Source: Ignavibacteriaceae bacterium (GTDB lineage Bacteria; Bacteroidota; Ignavibacteria; Ignavibacteriales; Ignavibacteriaceae). Taken from it: a DNA stretch of 64,000 nucleotides. The position numbers were made by a program, and so were the translations under genes. Every line of letters starts with the position of its first letter. The first letter of the stretch is position 1. Below the pieces are notes generated by a model. That model was not told the origin of the DNA. It saw only the letters and a list, made by a program, of their open reading frames with translations, and made no database searches. Location of the stretch: contig JABWCL010000013.1 in the NCBI GenBank assembly GCA_013360295.1, forward strand, positions 58,904 to 122,903, written 5' to 3'. Positions 9,278 through 19,378 of the stretch are shown here, one piece after another.

Positions 9278-9862
9278 TTGGAAATCACAGACAGGCAACA
9301 GGAAATAATCTTATCTTCCCTTGAAATTATCACTGAGGGGGGTATTCAGGCTTTGACAATTAAAAATCTTGCAAAGAAGATCGGCTTTTCAGAAGCGGCA
9401 GTCTACAGGCATTATGAAAACAAAGTTCAAATTCTATTGGCGATTCTAGAATATTTTCGTAAAAATTCAGAAAGGCTTTTTGATGGCGGTTCGGCATCTG
9501 AGGGGAGTACGATAGAAAAATTAGAAACAATATTCCGGAATCATTTTATCAAGTTTTCAGAACATCCCTCCTTGGTTTCGGTGATCTTTTCTGAGGAAAT
9601 ATTCAAAAATGAAACAAAACTGACCGAGGCTGTGACTAAGATAATGGATAAAAATATCAACAGTCTATCCACAATCCTTGAACAGGGGCAAGTTAAAGGG
9701 GAGATCAGAGATGACGTGAAGGCGCGACACCTCGCAATATTGGTTATGGGTTCCCTCAGGATGTTTATCAAGGGATGGCATATGGCAAATCATAAATTCG
9801 ATCTTCAAGGAGAAGGCTCTTCTTTTATCCGGTCGGTTACAACAGTGATTAAAAAATCCTAA
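9278..9862 (+). CDS. TetR/AcrR family transcriptional regulator
   Basis: A 194-residue TetR-type repressor. The N-terminal helix-turn-helix is clear: RQQEIILSSLEIITEGG, LTIKNLAKKIGFSEAAVYRHYENK, ILLAILEYF (residues 5-60). The C-terminal 130 residues are the variable ligand-binding domain. The start is the TTG at 9278, with no upstream ATG in frame. It is the first gene of a tight series with a TolC channel, a membrane-fusion protein and an RND pump. It probably represses its own operon from the palindrome at 9244-9261 and is released by a pump substrate. The inducer cannot be told from sequence. Confidence 0.9.
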   Translation: MEITDRQQEIILSSLEIITEGGIQALTIKNLAKKIGFSEAAVYRHYENKVQILLAILEYFRKNSERLFDGGSASEGSTIEKLETIFRNHFIKFSEHPSLVSVIFSEEIFKNETKLTEAVTKIMDKNINSLSTILEQGQVKGEIRDDVKARHLAILVMGSLRMFIKGWHMANHKFDLQGEGSSFIRSVTTVIKKS

Positions 9863-9904
9863 TTATTCAAATCTATTACATTTTTTAATGAGAAAGGTTT
9901 TTCA

Positions 9905-11257
9905 ATGAAAGAATTCGATTTACTTAAAAAGTTAGTGAATACTCACATACTTTTATTTTTCTTGCTTCTTCCTGGCCTCTCTGAGTATACCTTGCGGGCA
10001 CAGGAGAAACAATGGACATTGCAGGAATGTATTGATTCTGCAAAATCCTTAAATAAGAATATTATTGTTCATCGAAATAATATCTCACTTGCAGAGGAAA
10101 GGTATAAAGAAGCGATTGCAAATCTCCTCCCCAAAATAAGCTTCAATGCCGAATATAAATATTTTCCAAATCTTCCATATCAATTAATGCCCCTTTCGAC
10201 ATTTGGCGGGCCACCTGGCAAATTCAAAGAAACACAATTTGGTGTGCCTCACAATATCAATAGCAATTTACAGTTGACCGTTCCTCTTTACAATTCGCAG
10301 ATATACGGGGCAATAAATACCACTGAAGCCGCGTCTGAAGCCGCGGAGTTGCAGTTTCGAAAAACGGAGGAGCAGGTAATTTTTGATGTAACAGGTCTAT
10401 TTTACAATGCACAAATATTAGCGCATCAACTAGATTTTATCGAAGGAAATATCGAGAGTACCGAAAAGCTTCTTGGGAATACAAAATTATTAAGAGAACA
10501 AGAACTGGCTAAATATACGGATGTAGCTAAAGTTGAACTGCAAAAAGAGCAATTGTACACACAACGCGAAATTATTCTCGTTAACATTGAGCAAGTTAAA
10601 AACGCTTTAAGGTTAAGCATCGGGATTTCCCAGGATCAGCCGCTTTCAATAAACGCGGAAATACAATATGTAAACGAGCCTGATTACCAGCAGTGCGAAG
10701 TGACGGAACTGAAATTAGTCGGAGTTCAGAATAAAATTATCGAAAATGAGCTAAGCACCCTTAAAAAATTCTGGATGCCAAGCCTGTCGTTTTATGCGAG
10801 TTACGGACAAACAGGTTTTGGTTATTCAGAAGAGCCTAAGGATTTTTTGAAGTTTTTTCCTGTTTCATTTGCTGGCATACAATTATCTTTTCCTCTCTTT
10901 AACGGAACCATAACTTACAGAAAAATAAATCAGAAACAGTTGGAGGTTGAAAACAGCAAAATTCAAATGCAGCAGCTTTCAGAGCAGTTGAATGTTCAAA
11001 GAATAAACGCGGAAAATAAAAGAAAAATTGCCGTTAAAAATATTAAAAATTCAGAACAGCAAATAATGTTAGCTCGAACGGTATATGAACAAGTCCTTAT
11101 TCAACAGAGGGAGGGCGCCGCAAGCCTAACTGATGTGCTTTTGGCAGATAGCGCAATGCGAGAAGCTCAGCAATCAAACACTGCCGCAATTATTGATTTT
11201 CTGCGTTCAGACCTTGAACTAAGGAAAGCTACGGGCAATATATTAAATAAATTTTAA
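9905..11257 (+). CDS. TolC family outer membrane efflux protein
   Basis: A 450-residue outer-membrane channel of an RND tripartite pump. A signal peptide is present (LLFFLLLPGLSEYTLRAQ) and the mature protein starts EKQWTLQECIDSAKSLNKNI, the usual start of the first OEP repeat. Two long alpha-helical hairpin repeats follow, at about 35-225 and 245-440, the second containing ILIQQREGAASLTDVLLAD-type coiled segments. AGAAAGG precedes the ATG. It lies 43 bases behind the TetR gene and 14 bases before the membrane-fusion gene, so the four genes form one operon. Confidence 0.92.
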   Translation: MKEFDLLKKLVNTHILLFFLLLPGLSEYTLRAQEKQWTLQECIDSAKSLNKNIIVHRNNISLAEERYKEAIANLLPKISFNAEYKYFPNLPYQLMPLSTFGGPPGKFKETQFGVPHNINSNLQLTVPLYNSQIYGAINTTEAASEAAELQFRKTEEQVIFDVTGLFYNAQILAHQLDFIEGNIESTEKLLGNTKLLREQELAKYTDVAKVELQKEQLYTQREIILVNIEQVKNALRLSIGISQDQPLSINAEIQYVNEPDYQQCEVTELKLVGVQNKIIENELSTLKKFWMPSLSFYASYGQTGFGYSEEPKDFLKFFPVSFAGIQLSFPLFNGTITYRKINQKQLEVENSKIQMQQLSEQLNVQRINAENKRKIAVKNIKNSEQQIMLARTVYEQVLIQQREGAASLTDVLLADSAMREAQQSNTAAIIDFLRSDLELRKATGNILNKF

Positions 11258-11271
11258 CAAATGGAGCAAAT

Positions 11272-12321
11272 ATGAAAAAGAAAATTTTTTATCTCACAGC
11301 CGCACTCATTCTTATTGTGGCAATCGTTGCTGTATTAATAAGAAATAAATCAGTAACGGAACTGAGAGCTTTCAGAGCAGAGAAGAACAAACAAATTCAC
11401 GTACAGGCGGAGCATATTAAGTTAACGGAACAATATGATGAAATTATATACTCCGGCACTTTCGAGCCGGCACGGGAAACCAAGCTAAGCTCGGATATTC
11501 AAGGGAAGATCATCCGGGTTCTAACCGATGCGGGGAAATATGTCCGTGCGGGAGAAACACTTATAATGATTGATAACTCGCTAATGAAATTGCAGCTTCA
11601 AACCACACAGGTGCAGATAGAAGGGCTGCAGTCAGACGTCAACCGATTTAAAATACTTGCGGGTGCTGATGCAGTTCAAAAGATACAGTTGGAAAAAGCC
11701 GAATTGGCGCTAAAAACAGCACAGCTTCAAAAAGCAACAATAGAAGAGCAGATTAACAAAACCTTCATTAAGGCTCCGTTTGCCGGAGTAGTTACTTCAA
11801 TGCTAACCGAGGAAGGAGCCTTTGCGGCTCCGGGTGTACCTTTACTCCAAATAATTGATATCTCCTCTCTTAAGTTTACTGCAAATATTCCGGAAGAGGA
11901 ACTCCCAAGATTTAACAGTACTTATAAAATCATTATTACACCGGATATTTATCCAGAGGATAAATTAACAGGAATACTGTTATTCACAGGGAGCAGGGCA
12001 AATCAGGGAAATAATTACCCGGTTCAGTTCGCGGTTAACAATATATCCGGCCAGCGCATCAAAGCCGGAATGTTTGGAAAAGTTTCATTGACCGGTACTA
12101 AAAGCGAAAGGAAGATAGTGATCCCGGCATCAGCGATTACAGGTAGCTCTTCAAAACAATTAGTATATACAATCAAAGACGGAAAGGCAATTATGAGTGA
12201 AATAACAGTCTCGGGAAGGTACGGAGAGAAGGCGGTGATTTCATCAGGATTGAAAGAGGGAGATATCCTCATAACAAACGGATTTATTAATTTGTTTAAT
12301 GGCGCTAACGTCAAATATTGA
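11272..12321 (+). CDS. Efflux RND transporter periplasmic adaptor subunit
   Basis: A 349-residue membrane-fusion protein linking pump and channel. An N-terminal anchor spans residues 5-24. The barrel-sandwich/lipoyl hybrid domain has two halves, KLSSDIQGKIIRVLTDAGKYVRAGETL (about 68-95) and FIKAPFAGVVTSMLTEEGAFAAPG (about 164-187). These flank a short alpha-hairpin, VQIEGLQSDVNRFKIL to ELALKTAQLQKA. A beta-barrel and a membrane-proximal domain complete it. Its stop overlaps the spacer of the downstream pump gene by only a few bases of Shine-Dalgarno distance. AAATGGAGCAAAT precedes its ATG. Confidence 0.9.
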   Translation: MKKKIFYLTAALILIVAIVAVLIRNKSVTELRAFRAEKNKQIHVQAEHIKLTEQYDEIIYSGTFEPARETKLSSDIQGKIIRVLTDAGKYVRAGETLIMIDNSLMKLQLQTTQVQIEGLQSDVNRFKILAGADAVQKIQLEKAELALKTAQLQKATIEEQINKTFIKAPFAGVVTSMLTEEGAFAAPGVPLLQIIDISSLKFTANIPEEELPRFNSTYKIIITPDIYPEDKLTGILLFTGSRANQGNNYPVQFAVNNISGQRIKAGMFGKVSLTGTKSERKIVIPASAITGSSSKQLVYTIKDGKAIMSEITVSGRYGEKAVISSGLKEGDILITNGFINLFNGANVKY

Positions 12322-12331
12322 AAGGCCTAAA

Positions 12332-15300
12332 ATGAATATCACTGAAATAGCAATAAAACGTCCGTCACTAATAGTCGTACTGTTTAGTGTATTTACTCTT
12401 ATGGGAGTGATTGGGTATTTTAATTTAAGTTACGAATTAATGCCAGATTTTAACCAACCGGTTATTGTTATAAGAACTCCATACCCAGGCGCTGAACCGG
12501 AAGAGGTGGAATCTTCCGTTTCCAGAAAAATTGAGGATGCTTTATCAAATCTGGAGGGAGTAGACTATTTGGAAACAAAATCAATGCAGAACGCATCAGT
12601 AATAGTCGCAAATCTTAAGTACGGCACAAATATTGAGAGCGCAATGCAAGATGCCCAGCGCTATATTGATAACATACGCAAGGACCTTCCCGCTGAAATT
12701 CTAAGCCCGGTATTGAGTAAAGTATCGCCTAATGATTTACCGATCATCTCTATCAGCGCTACTTCAACGCTTTCGCCAACAAATTTTTACCAAAAAATGA
12801 AAGACGAGATTCTCCCTCAGATTCAACAACTGAAAGGTGTCGCTGAAATAACTCTATTGGGAGGAGAGGAGAGGGAAATACAAGTAAGCGTAAGTCAGGA
12901 AAAATTGAAGTTCTATAGATTAGCTCTCTCACAAGTCACAGAGGCTATAAACCGCTCTGGTCTGGATGTGCCATCGGGGAGCGTGGAATCAGAGAAAGTG
13001 TATAATTCAGTAAGATTGGCGGGGAAATTTTCATCAGTGGAAGAGATCAGGAATGTTCAGATTGCGCTCCCATTACCCGGTAATCCAACATATGTGAAAG
13101 ATGTGGCTACAGTAATTGACGGGGTGAAGCCGATATCGTCATTCAGTCGTTATAATGGCTTGGAGGGCATAGGTTTATTGATAAAGAAGCAGGGAGACGC
13201 GAATGCGGTGGAGGTATCGCGGCTGCTTACCGCAAAGCTAAAATCAATTGAAGATCAATGCAAAGAAGATGATGTAAAATTTATTATGGCCGATAATTCA
13301 ACTGATAATACAATTGCGGCGGTAAATTCCGTAGTTTTTGATCTGTTTTTGGCAGTGATATTAGTTTCCATAGTTATGCTGCTATTCCTTAGGAGTTATA
13401 GGAATTCTTTGATCGTGCTTGTTGCCATTCCAACGTCGCTTGTCACTGCATTCGCGGTAATGTGGCTGCTGGGTTATACATTAAATCTTATGACACTGCT
13501 AGCCATGTCACTCATAATAGGGATACTAGTAGATGATGCGATAGTCGTATTGGAGAATATACAGCGACACCTGGACGCCGGAAAAGAAAAACGAATCGCT
13601 GCTATGGAAGGGAGGATGGAGATCGGATTTTCCGCTATTTCGATTACTCTTGTTGATGTCGTAGTATTTTTACCAATCCTGTTCCTTCAGGTCTTCATTG
13701 GAGATATGCTGAAACAGTTCTCAGTAGTGGTAATCACTTCAACTCTGACCAGTCTGTTGGTGGGTTTTACCCTCACTCCATGGCTCGCTTCAAGAATAGG
13801 GAAGAAAGAAGAATTACTGCCGACAAACCTTTTCAATAGATTTCTAATATGGTTTGAAAAGGAGCTTGAGACTTTTATCCGGTGGTATGGTGTACAACTT
13901 CAGTGGGTCCTTAACCATAAAATTGCGTTTTCGGGATTTGTTGTTTTTCTTCTTTTACTTACAGTAGTAATGATGAGACAGGGGATAGTCGGGAGCGAGA
14001 TGATGCAGACCGGCGATCAGGGAAAATTCAAACTCAACCTGGAGTTTGATAAAACCACGACTGTAAAGCAGAATAACTATATTTCACAAAAAGTGGAAAA
14101 CTATATCCTTGGTATGCCGGAGGTGGCCTCGCTATTCAGTAATATTGGCGGGCCAAGCGCAGGAATAGGGAGCCTCGGGGTTGGTTCTGCAAATAAATCC
14201 GAGTTTACAATTCAGTTGAAACCTGCGAATCAGAGGAGTATTAATACGGAAACCTTTATGAAAGAACTTCGGAACAGGCTAGAATCAGAATTCCCAAATA
14301 TAAATTTTTCAATGGCCGTATTAGGGTTGCTGCCTAAATCCGCACCAATCAAAATTACGCTCAGTGGAAGCGATACGGAATTGAATATGAATACTGCCAA
14401 GGAATTAAAATTGGCAATAGAATCAATACCCGGCGCTGATAACGTAAAACTTTCTGTCGAAGCCGGGAATCCTGAATTTAAGATCCTTCCGGATAAAGAT
14501 AAAATGCAACGCTTAGGTCTCAGTACAGCATTTGCAGGGTTAAACATCAGAACAGCCTTTACGGGGAACGATGATGCGGATATGACCGAAAACGGAAAAG
14601 AATATCCAGTCAGGATTCGCTTGAATGAGTTTGACCGTCAAAATTTTGAGGATGTTAAGAATCTTTACCTAATTAACCCTGCTGGCCTGCCTGTAAGGGT
14701 TTCTCAGTTCGCAGGGGTAGTTCAGGATAACTCCCCCTCTCTGCTTGAGCGTCTGGATAGGCAGTCCTCAGTAACCTTAACTGCAGAATCTTTCGGGAGG
14801 CCATCGGGGAGTTTAGCCGCGGATGTTATCAGCTATCTTAAAACAAAACCATTACCAGGAGGGGTGAAACTAACCTGGGGAGCAGACATCAAAACGCAGA
14901 ATGAAAGTTTCGGCGCTTTAGGATCAGTGCTGATGATTTCTTTCATTCTTATATACCTGATTATGGTTGCACTTTATGACAGTTACATATATCCCTTTGT
15001 TGCGTTGTTTGGTATTCCTGTTGCTGCCATCGGGGCATTTCTCGCACTTAATCTTTCTTTGAGCAGCCTTACTCTGTTCGCTTTACTCGGTTTGATTATG
15101 CTGATGGGGTTAGTTACAAAAAATGCTATTCTTATAGTTGATTTTACCAATCAACTCAAGTCCCAGGGAATGAACTTTAAATCGGCGTTAATTATCGCCG
15201 GTAAAGAAAGGATGCGCCCGATACTTATGACGACGATCGCGATGGCTATTGGGATGCTTCCGATCGCTCTTGCTAAAGGTACTGCGAGCGAATGGAAAAA

Positions 15301-15466
15301 TGGCCTTGCTTGGGTGATAATTGGCGGGCTGCTTTCATCTTTGATTTTGACTGTTTTTCTTGTTCCAGTCGTTTACTTTACTGTTGATACAATTAAAGAA
15401 AAATTTGAATCATTTAGCTTGCGAAGACGGGTTCAGTTGAACGCGACAGCGGGAGAAAGACTTTAA
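12332..15466 (+). CDS. Efflux RND transporter permease (AcrB/MdtB-like)
   Basis: An inner-membrane proton-driven pump of about 1044 residues. I prefer the ATG at 12332 (MNITEIAIKRPSL), which follows AAAGG at proper distance, over an ATG at 12299 inside the previous gene. The hallmark N-terminus is present, as are twelve membrane spans in two sets of six. The first set starts at FDLFLAVILVSIVMLLFL. TM4 holds the paired aspartates of the proton relay in GILVDDAIVVLENI. The second set ends in GLLSSLILTVFLVPVVYF. Two large periplasmic loops are present. It ends the TetR-TolC-MFP operon. Substrates are unknown; drugs, bile-like compounds or metabolites are all possible. Confidence 0.93.
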   Translation: MNITEIAIKRPSLIVVLFSVFTLMGVIGYFNLSYELMPDFNQPVIVIRTPYPGAEPEEVESSVSRKIEDALSNLEGVDYLETKSMQNASVIVANLKYGTNIESAMQDAQRYIDNIRKDLPAEILSPVLSKVSPNDLPIISISATSTLSPTNFYQKMKDEILPQIQQLKGVAEITLLGGEEREIQVSVSQEKLKFYRLALSQVTEAINRSGLDVPSGSVESEKVYNSVRLAGKFSSVEEIRNVQIALPLPGNPTYVKDVATVIDGVKPISSFSRYNGLEGIGLLIKKQGDANAVEVSRLLTAKLKSIEDQCKEDDVKFIMADNSTDNTIAAVNSVVFDLFLAVILVSIVMLLFLRSYRNSLIVLVAIPTSLVTAFAVMWLLGYTLNLMTLLAMSLIIGILVDDAIVVLENIQRHLDAGKEKRIAAMEGRMEIGFSAISITLVDVVVFLPILFLQVFIGDMLKQFSVVVITSTLTSLLVGFTLTPWLASRIGKKEELLPTNLFNRFLIWFEKELETFIRWYGVQLQWVLNHKIAFSGFVVFLLLLTVVMMRQGIVGSEMMQTGDQGKFKLNLEFDKTTTVKQNNYISQKVENYILGMPEVASLFSNIGGPSAGIGSLGVGSANKSEFTIQLKPANQRSINTETFMKELRNRLESEFPNINFSMAVLGLLPKSAPIKITLSGSDTELNMNTAKELKLAIESIPGADNVKLSVEAGNPEFKILPDKDKMQRLGLSTAFAGLNIRTAFTGNDDADMTENGKEYPVRIRLNEFDRQNFEDVKNLYLINPAGLPVRVSQFAGVVQDNSPSLLERLDRQSSVTLTAESFGRPSGSLAADVISYLKTKPLPGGVKLTWGADIKTQNESFGALGSVLMISFILIYLIMVALYDSYIYPFVALFGIPVAAIGAFLALNLSLSSLTLFALLGLIMLMGLVTKNAILIVDFTNQLKSQGMNFKSALIIAGKERMRPILMTTIAMAIGMLPIALAKGTASEWKNGLAWVIIGGLLSSLILTVFLVPVVYFTVDTIKEKFESFSLRRRVQLNATAGERL

Positions 15467-15537
15467 TAAAACTAATTGGAGATTCGGATCAAGGATTCAG
15501 CGAAAGTCCCCTTCTGATCTGAATTTCTGCTTGCCGC

Positions 15538-15566
15538 GGGGCGGTGCCTTATCCGCCCCCTTTAAA
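15538..15566 (+). terminator. Probable terminator of the RND efflux operon
   Basis: GGGGCGG (15538-15544) pairs with CCGCCCC (15553-15559) around an eight-base loop, followed by a weak CTTTAAA tail. It lies 72 bases after the pump stop and before queC. Confidence 0.5.
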
Positions 15567-15668
15567 ATCCAGTTTGACACCGCTCAGCGTACCCGGTTTT
15601 GCGTTTCAGAAATTATAATTCTTCCCTCTCTTTTTTTATATTGTACTTGATTTTTTCTTCGTTGGACT

Positions 15669-16373
15669 ATGAAAAGCATTCATAAAGATATAGCCATTAT
15701 TGCCGTGAGCGGGGGGATGGATAGCTGTGTTACTGCCGCTATCGCCGCTATGGAGTATGATCTCGCGTTCGCTCACTTCAACTACGGACAAAGGACCCAG
15801 GCAAGGGAACTGAAAGCGTTTAATGACATAGCGGATCATTACAAAGTCCGCCACAGGCTTGTAATTGATTTTACTCATTTCGCCCAGATCGGCGGATCCT
15901 CGCTTACCGACCGGAATATTGAAGTCGAGAAGGCTGACCTTTCAAAAAAGGATATCCCTTCTTCATACGTTCCCTTCAGGAACGCGAATATCCTCTCCGC
16001 GTGTGTAAGCTGGGCTGAAGTCCTCGGAGCCAGGGCGGTTTTTATCGGTGCAGTTTATGAAGATGCCACCGGCTACCCCGACTGCCGACCTGAGTTCTAC
16101 GAGGCGTATGAGAGAATGGCGGATATCGGGACTAAACCCGATACAAAAATAAAGATCATTACCCCGATCATTCATATGAATAAGTCGGATATTGTTAAAA
16201 AGGGGGATGAGCTGAATGCCCCTCTTTATCTTACCTGGTCCTGTTACAGGAACGAAGAAAAAGCGTGCGGCGTTTGTGACAGCTGCGCCTACCGCCTCCG
16301 CGGTTTCGCGGCAGCAGGGATAGAAGATCCCATCCCTTACGACGTCAGGCCGGATTACACGGTAAATAACTGA
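15669..16373 (+). CDS. queC: 7-cyano-7-deazaguanine synthase
   Basis: QueC converts 7-carboxy-7-deazaguanine to preQ0 with ATP and ammonia in queuosine synthesis. The PP-loop SGGMDS is at residues 14-19, followed by FAHFNYGQRTQARELKAF. VPFRNANILSACVSWAE is a QueC signature. The C-terminal zinc site shows four cysteines in CYRNEEKACGVCDSC. The length of 234 residues is typical. It is followed closely by queF, the next enzyme of the pathway. No preQ1-type riboswitch is recognisable in the 100 bases upstream. Confidence 0.95.
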   Translation: MKSIHKDIAIIAVSGGMDSCVTAAIAAMEYDLAFAHFNYGQRTQARELKAFNDIADHYKVRHRLVIDFTHFAQIGGSSLTDRNIEVEKADLSKKDIPSSYVPFRNANILSACVSWAEVLGARAVFIGAVYEDATGYPDCRPEFYEAYERMADIGTKPDTKIKIITPIIHMNKSDIVKKGDELNAPLYLTWSCYRNEEKACGVCDSCAYRLRGFAAAGIEDPIPYDVRPDYTVNN

Positions 16374-16424
16374 ACTAATTCAATACAAATATTGTTTTGT
16401 AAATAAAACTTTTGAAAGGCACAA

Positions 16425-16793
16425 TTGAGCGATAAAATTAAAATACTTGAGACATTTGAAAACAAATTTCCTGAAAGGGATTATCTGGTCACACATATCG
16501 CGCCGGAGTTTACCTCTCTGTGCCCCAAGACAGGGCAGCCGGATTTCGCCACAATGACCGTTGAGTATATCCCCGACAGGTTATGCGTGGAACTGAAGTC
16601 GCTAAAATTTTATTTTAACTCCTACCGCAATGACGGCATCTTCTTTGAGAGCGTTACTAACCAGATACTCGAAGACCTCGTTGAAGTCTGTAAACCGCGG
16701 TATATGAAAATTACTGCTGATTTTAAGGTTCGCGGCGGTATCTCCTCGGTTATCCGGGCAGAATACTGCGCGCCGGGATTCACAAAAAGTTAG
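16425..16793 (+). CDS. queF: preQ0 reductase (NADPH-dependent 7-cyano-7-deazaguanine reductase)
   Basis: QueF reduces the nitrile of preQ0 to preQ1. This is the short, unimodular (YkvM-type) form of 122 residues. The catalytic Cys lies in FTSLCPKTGQPDFATM. The family motif ELKSLKFYFNSYRN binds NADPH, and the substrate Glu follows in FFESVTNQILEDL. Translation starts at a TTG (16425) with GAAAGG upstream. It lies 51 bases after queC and 8 bases before glnD, suggesting one transcript. Confidence 0.93.
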   Translation: MSDKIKILETFENKFPERDYLVTHIAPEFTSLCPKTGQPDFATMTVEYIPDRLCVELKSLKFYFNSYRNDGIFFESVTNQILEDLVEVCKPRYMKITADFKVRGGISSVIRAEYCAPGFTKS

Positions 16794-16801
16794 AGCGGGA
16801 A

Positions 16802-19369
16802 ATGGGCGCCACGGAGAACACCACCGGTAAAAAACAGGACTACAAAAGCAAGAAAGAAAAATTCCTGCACCACTCCGTAGTACTCAATGATCCTGATAAT
16901 TACTCTCTTTCTTACAGCCTGATGACCGAAGATCACGTCCGGTCGCTCGCTGAAAACATTATTAAGAACAGCGCGGTCATTTCAGCCGGCAGTTTCTGCC
17001 GCAGGGAGCTCTCCCCTTATTCCGATATTGACATTATCTTCCTCGTGGAGGATGAAAAAAGGGCTGAAGAGGAGATTAAACAGTTTGTAACAAAATGCTG
17101 GGATGACGGTATTGAAATTTCCCATACCCTCAGGACGAGGGAAGATATACGGAAATATCTGGATACTGACCTTCATACTTTTACCCAGTTTTTTGAGACG
17201 AGGTTTATTACCGGCGACTACCGACTGTACGATGAATGGAATAAATCCCTCCTCTCCGAATTTACCCCCGATGTGCAGGAGAAAATATTTTATGAATTCC
17301 AGAATGACAGGAAGCTACGGTATAAGAAATACGGTAACTCGCCTAAACTGATCGAGCCAAATATTAAGTACTCAGCCGGCGGCCTGCGCGACCTTCAATT
17401 TGCAGAGTGGGTATTTATTCTCCAGGAGGCAGAACTGCTGAACAAGCAGGAAGAGCGAATGCAGGCAGAAATATTTGTGGATGCAATATCGAGAAAAGGA
17501 TACACTTCCGAAAAGGAGTGCAGGAGGATACTTCAGGGGTTCAGGCTTCTCCTTTATTGCCGTAACCTTCTGCACATACTGCATAAGAGAAAACACGACC
17601 GCCTCGAAGCGGAAGACCAGTTAAAGATAGCGAGGAAACTGGAACTGAAAAAAGACGGCTACCGGAAACTGATGCGCGATTATTATGATGCCGCAAATGT
17701 AATCTACCGATTTGCCCGCTCCATAACCAAAAGATTTAACAAAATTCACGCCGCCACGCTCCCTGACGCCCTGGCGGTGGATATTGATTCGGAATTTGTT
17801 TTAAAGGGGAAAATCATTTATTACAAAGACACGGGGTATATGAATATGTCCTCCATACTGCGTGCTTTTTATTACCGCGGTAAGTATTCCGCCCACTTTG
17901 ATGAGGGGCTGAGAATGCTTATTGTGGACAGCATCGATGAAATTCCGGCTACAGCTGGGAGCGAGTCCTCAACATTCTTCAGAGAAATTCTGAACCTGCC
18001 CTCCCACGTCGGGACGACTTTGGGAATTATGAGCGAACTGGGTGTGCTAAACGTTTTTATGCCCGAGTTCGGGGAGATGAACGGTTTCATCCAGCACGGT
18101 GTTTATCACTACTATACCGCCGATGAGCATACACTCAAAGCGATATCAAATATTGAAGCTCTCGAAAATGACGGCACAGTTCTCGGAAAAGTCTTCCGGG
18201 GCATTAAAAGAAAAGATATTCTTTTTCTCGCTCTCCTTTTTCACGATATCGCGAAACCGGTGAATATCGCGGGGCACGAAATACTGGGAGGAGAAATCGC
18301 GCGTTCTGTTATGGATAAAATGGGTTACAGTGATGAGGAGATTGATGAAGTAGTGTTCCTTGTCAGGAACCATATGCTTATGGAGCACGTAGCCTTCAGA
18401 AGAAACCTGAATGATCCGGAAACTCTGAATAAATTCAGTTCCAGGTTTAATTCGATACAACAGCTTAATTATTTGTATCTGCTTACCTTTGCCGACCTCT
18501 CGGCGGTTAACCCTGCACTATGGAATAACTGGAAGCACGAAGTGCTTAATGAACTTTACCGCAAGTGCCGGGAAATGCTTGAGCAGCAGTTAACGGGGGA
18601 GGAACTCCTCTTTACAACCTATATCCCTGACAGCATCTCGCGGCATTCGGAAGCGATCTCGGATGATCACGTTCAGGAGCATCTCGATTCAATGACCGAC
18701 CTTGGTTACATCACCACATTTTCCGAGGAAGAAATTGCCGCTCATATCGAAGAAATAATACAGGGTGACCCTCTCTCCCTTATCTTCAGGGAAGCGCAGA
18801 ACTACACCAATCTTACAATAATCACGCGCGACGCCCCTTCGCTACTTACAAAAATATGCGGTGTGCTCTCAATAAATGACGTAAACATACACGACGCTAA
18901 AATCTTTACCAGGAGAGACGGGATCGTAATTGATAACTTTAACCTGAGTGACTTCAGGACGCAAAAGCCCGTTGATAGTGCAATGTACGAGAAAATCGAA
19001 GAGGATATGCGTTATGTCCTGAACGGTGAAATGCAGCTGACAGCGGAAATTAAAAAAATGAAAACGAGATGGTGGAGAATTGAAAATAAGTTTTTCAAGA
19101 AGGAAGGGCAGCCGAGGATAAAGTTCGAGGAACACGACCGCTACACCATTATAGATGTTTTCTCCCCGGACAGGCTTGGTTTCCTCTACCAGGTAACGCG
19201 CACACTGCACGATCTTGGACTGAATATATTTTTCGCGAAGATTGCCACCACCGGCGATGAGATAGTGGATGCTTTTTATGTGCTCACAAACGATCATAAA
19301 AAGATATCTCCCAATTTTTACCCGATCATCGAAACACAGCTTCTTGAAGCCATTCATCAAATCTTATAG
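16802..19369 (+). CDS. glnD: [Protein-PII] uridylyltransferase / uridylyl-removing enzyme
   Basis: An 855-residue GlnD-like nitrogen sensor that would uridylylate and deuridylylate PII proteins in response to glutamine. The nucleotidyltransferase domain has GSFCRRELSPYSDIDI, with metal aspartates at 75 and 77. The HD domain holds HDIAKP at 481-486 and further histidines in RNHMLMEHVAF. Two ACT domains close the protein: LTIITRDAPSLLTKI (about 668-745) and YTIIDVFSPDRLGFLYQVTR (about 778-855). No glnB or glnK is in the window, so the target is inferred from the family. It sits between queF and murI with very short spacers. Confidence 0.88.
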   Translation: MGATENTTGKKQDYKSKKEKFLHHSVVLNDPDNYSLSYSLMTEDHVRSLAENIIKNSAVISAGSFCRRELSPYSDIDIIFLVEDEKRAEEEIKQFVTKCWDDGIEISHTLRTREDIRKYLDTDLHTFTQFFETRFITGDYRLYDEWNKSLLSEFTPDVQEKIFYEFQNDRKLRYKKYGNSPKLIEPNIKYSAGGLRDLQFAEWVFILQEAELLNKQEERMQAEIFVDAISRKGYTSEKECRRILQGFRLLLYCRNLLHILHKRKHDRLEAEDQLKIARKLELKKDGYRKLMRDYYDAANVIYRFARSITKRFNKIHAATLPDALAVDIDSEFVLKGKIIYYKDTGYMNMSSILRAFYYRGKYSAHFDEGLRMLIVDSIDEIPATAGSESSTFFREILNLPSHVGTTLGIMSELGVLNVFMPEFGEMNGFIQHGVYHYYTADEHTLKAISNIEALENDGTVLGKVFRGIKRKDILFLALLFHDIAKPVNIAGHEILGGEIARSVMDKMGYSDEEIDEVVFLVRNHMLMEHVAFRRNLNDPETLNKFSSRFNSIQQLNYLYLLTFADLSAVNPALWNNWKHEVLNELYRKCREMLEQQLTGEELLFTTYIPDSISRHSEAISDDHVQEHLDSMTDLGYITTFSEEEIAAHIEEIIQGDPLSLIFREAQNYTNLTIITRDAPSLLTKICGVLSINDVNIHDAKIFTRRDGIVIDNFNLSDFRTQKPVDSAMYEKIEEDMRYVLNGEMQLTAEIKKMKTRWWRIENKFFKKEGQPRIKFEEHDRYTIIDVFSPDRLGFLYQVTRTLHDLGLNIFFAKIATTGDEIVDAFYVLTNDHKKISPNFYPIIETQLLEAIHQIL

Positions 19370-19378
19370 GAAACAGAA

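Noticed and set aside
12299..12331. Upstream ATG of the RND pump
   Set aside because: It lies inside the adaptor gene; the ATG at 12332 has the ribosome-binding site and the family N-terminus.
15567..15668. preQ1 riboswitch upstream of queC
   Set aside because: The required small pseudoknot with an A-rich tail before the ribosome-binding site is not visible, and queC/queF here start with no leader structure I can draw.
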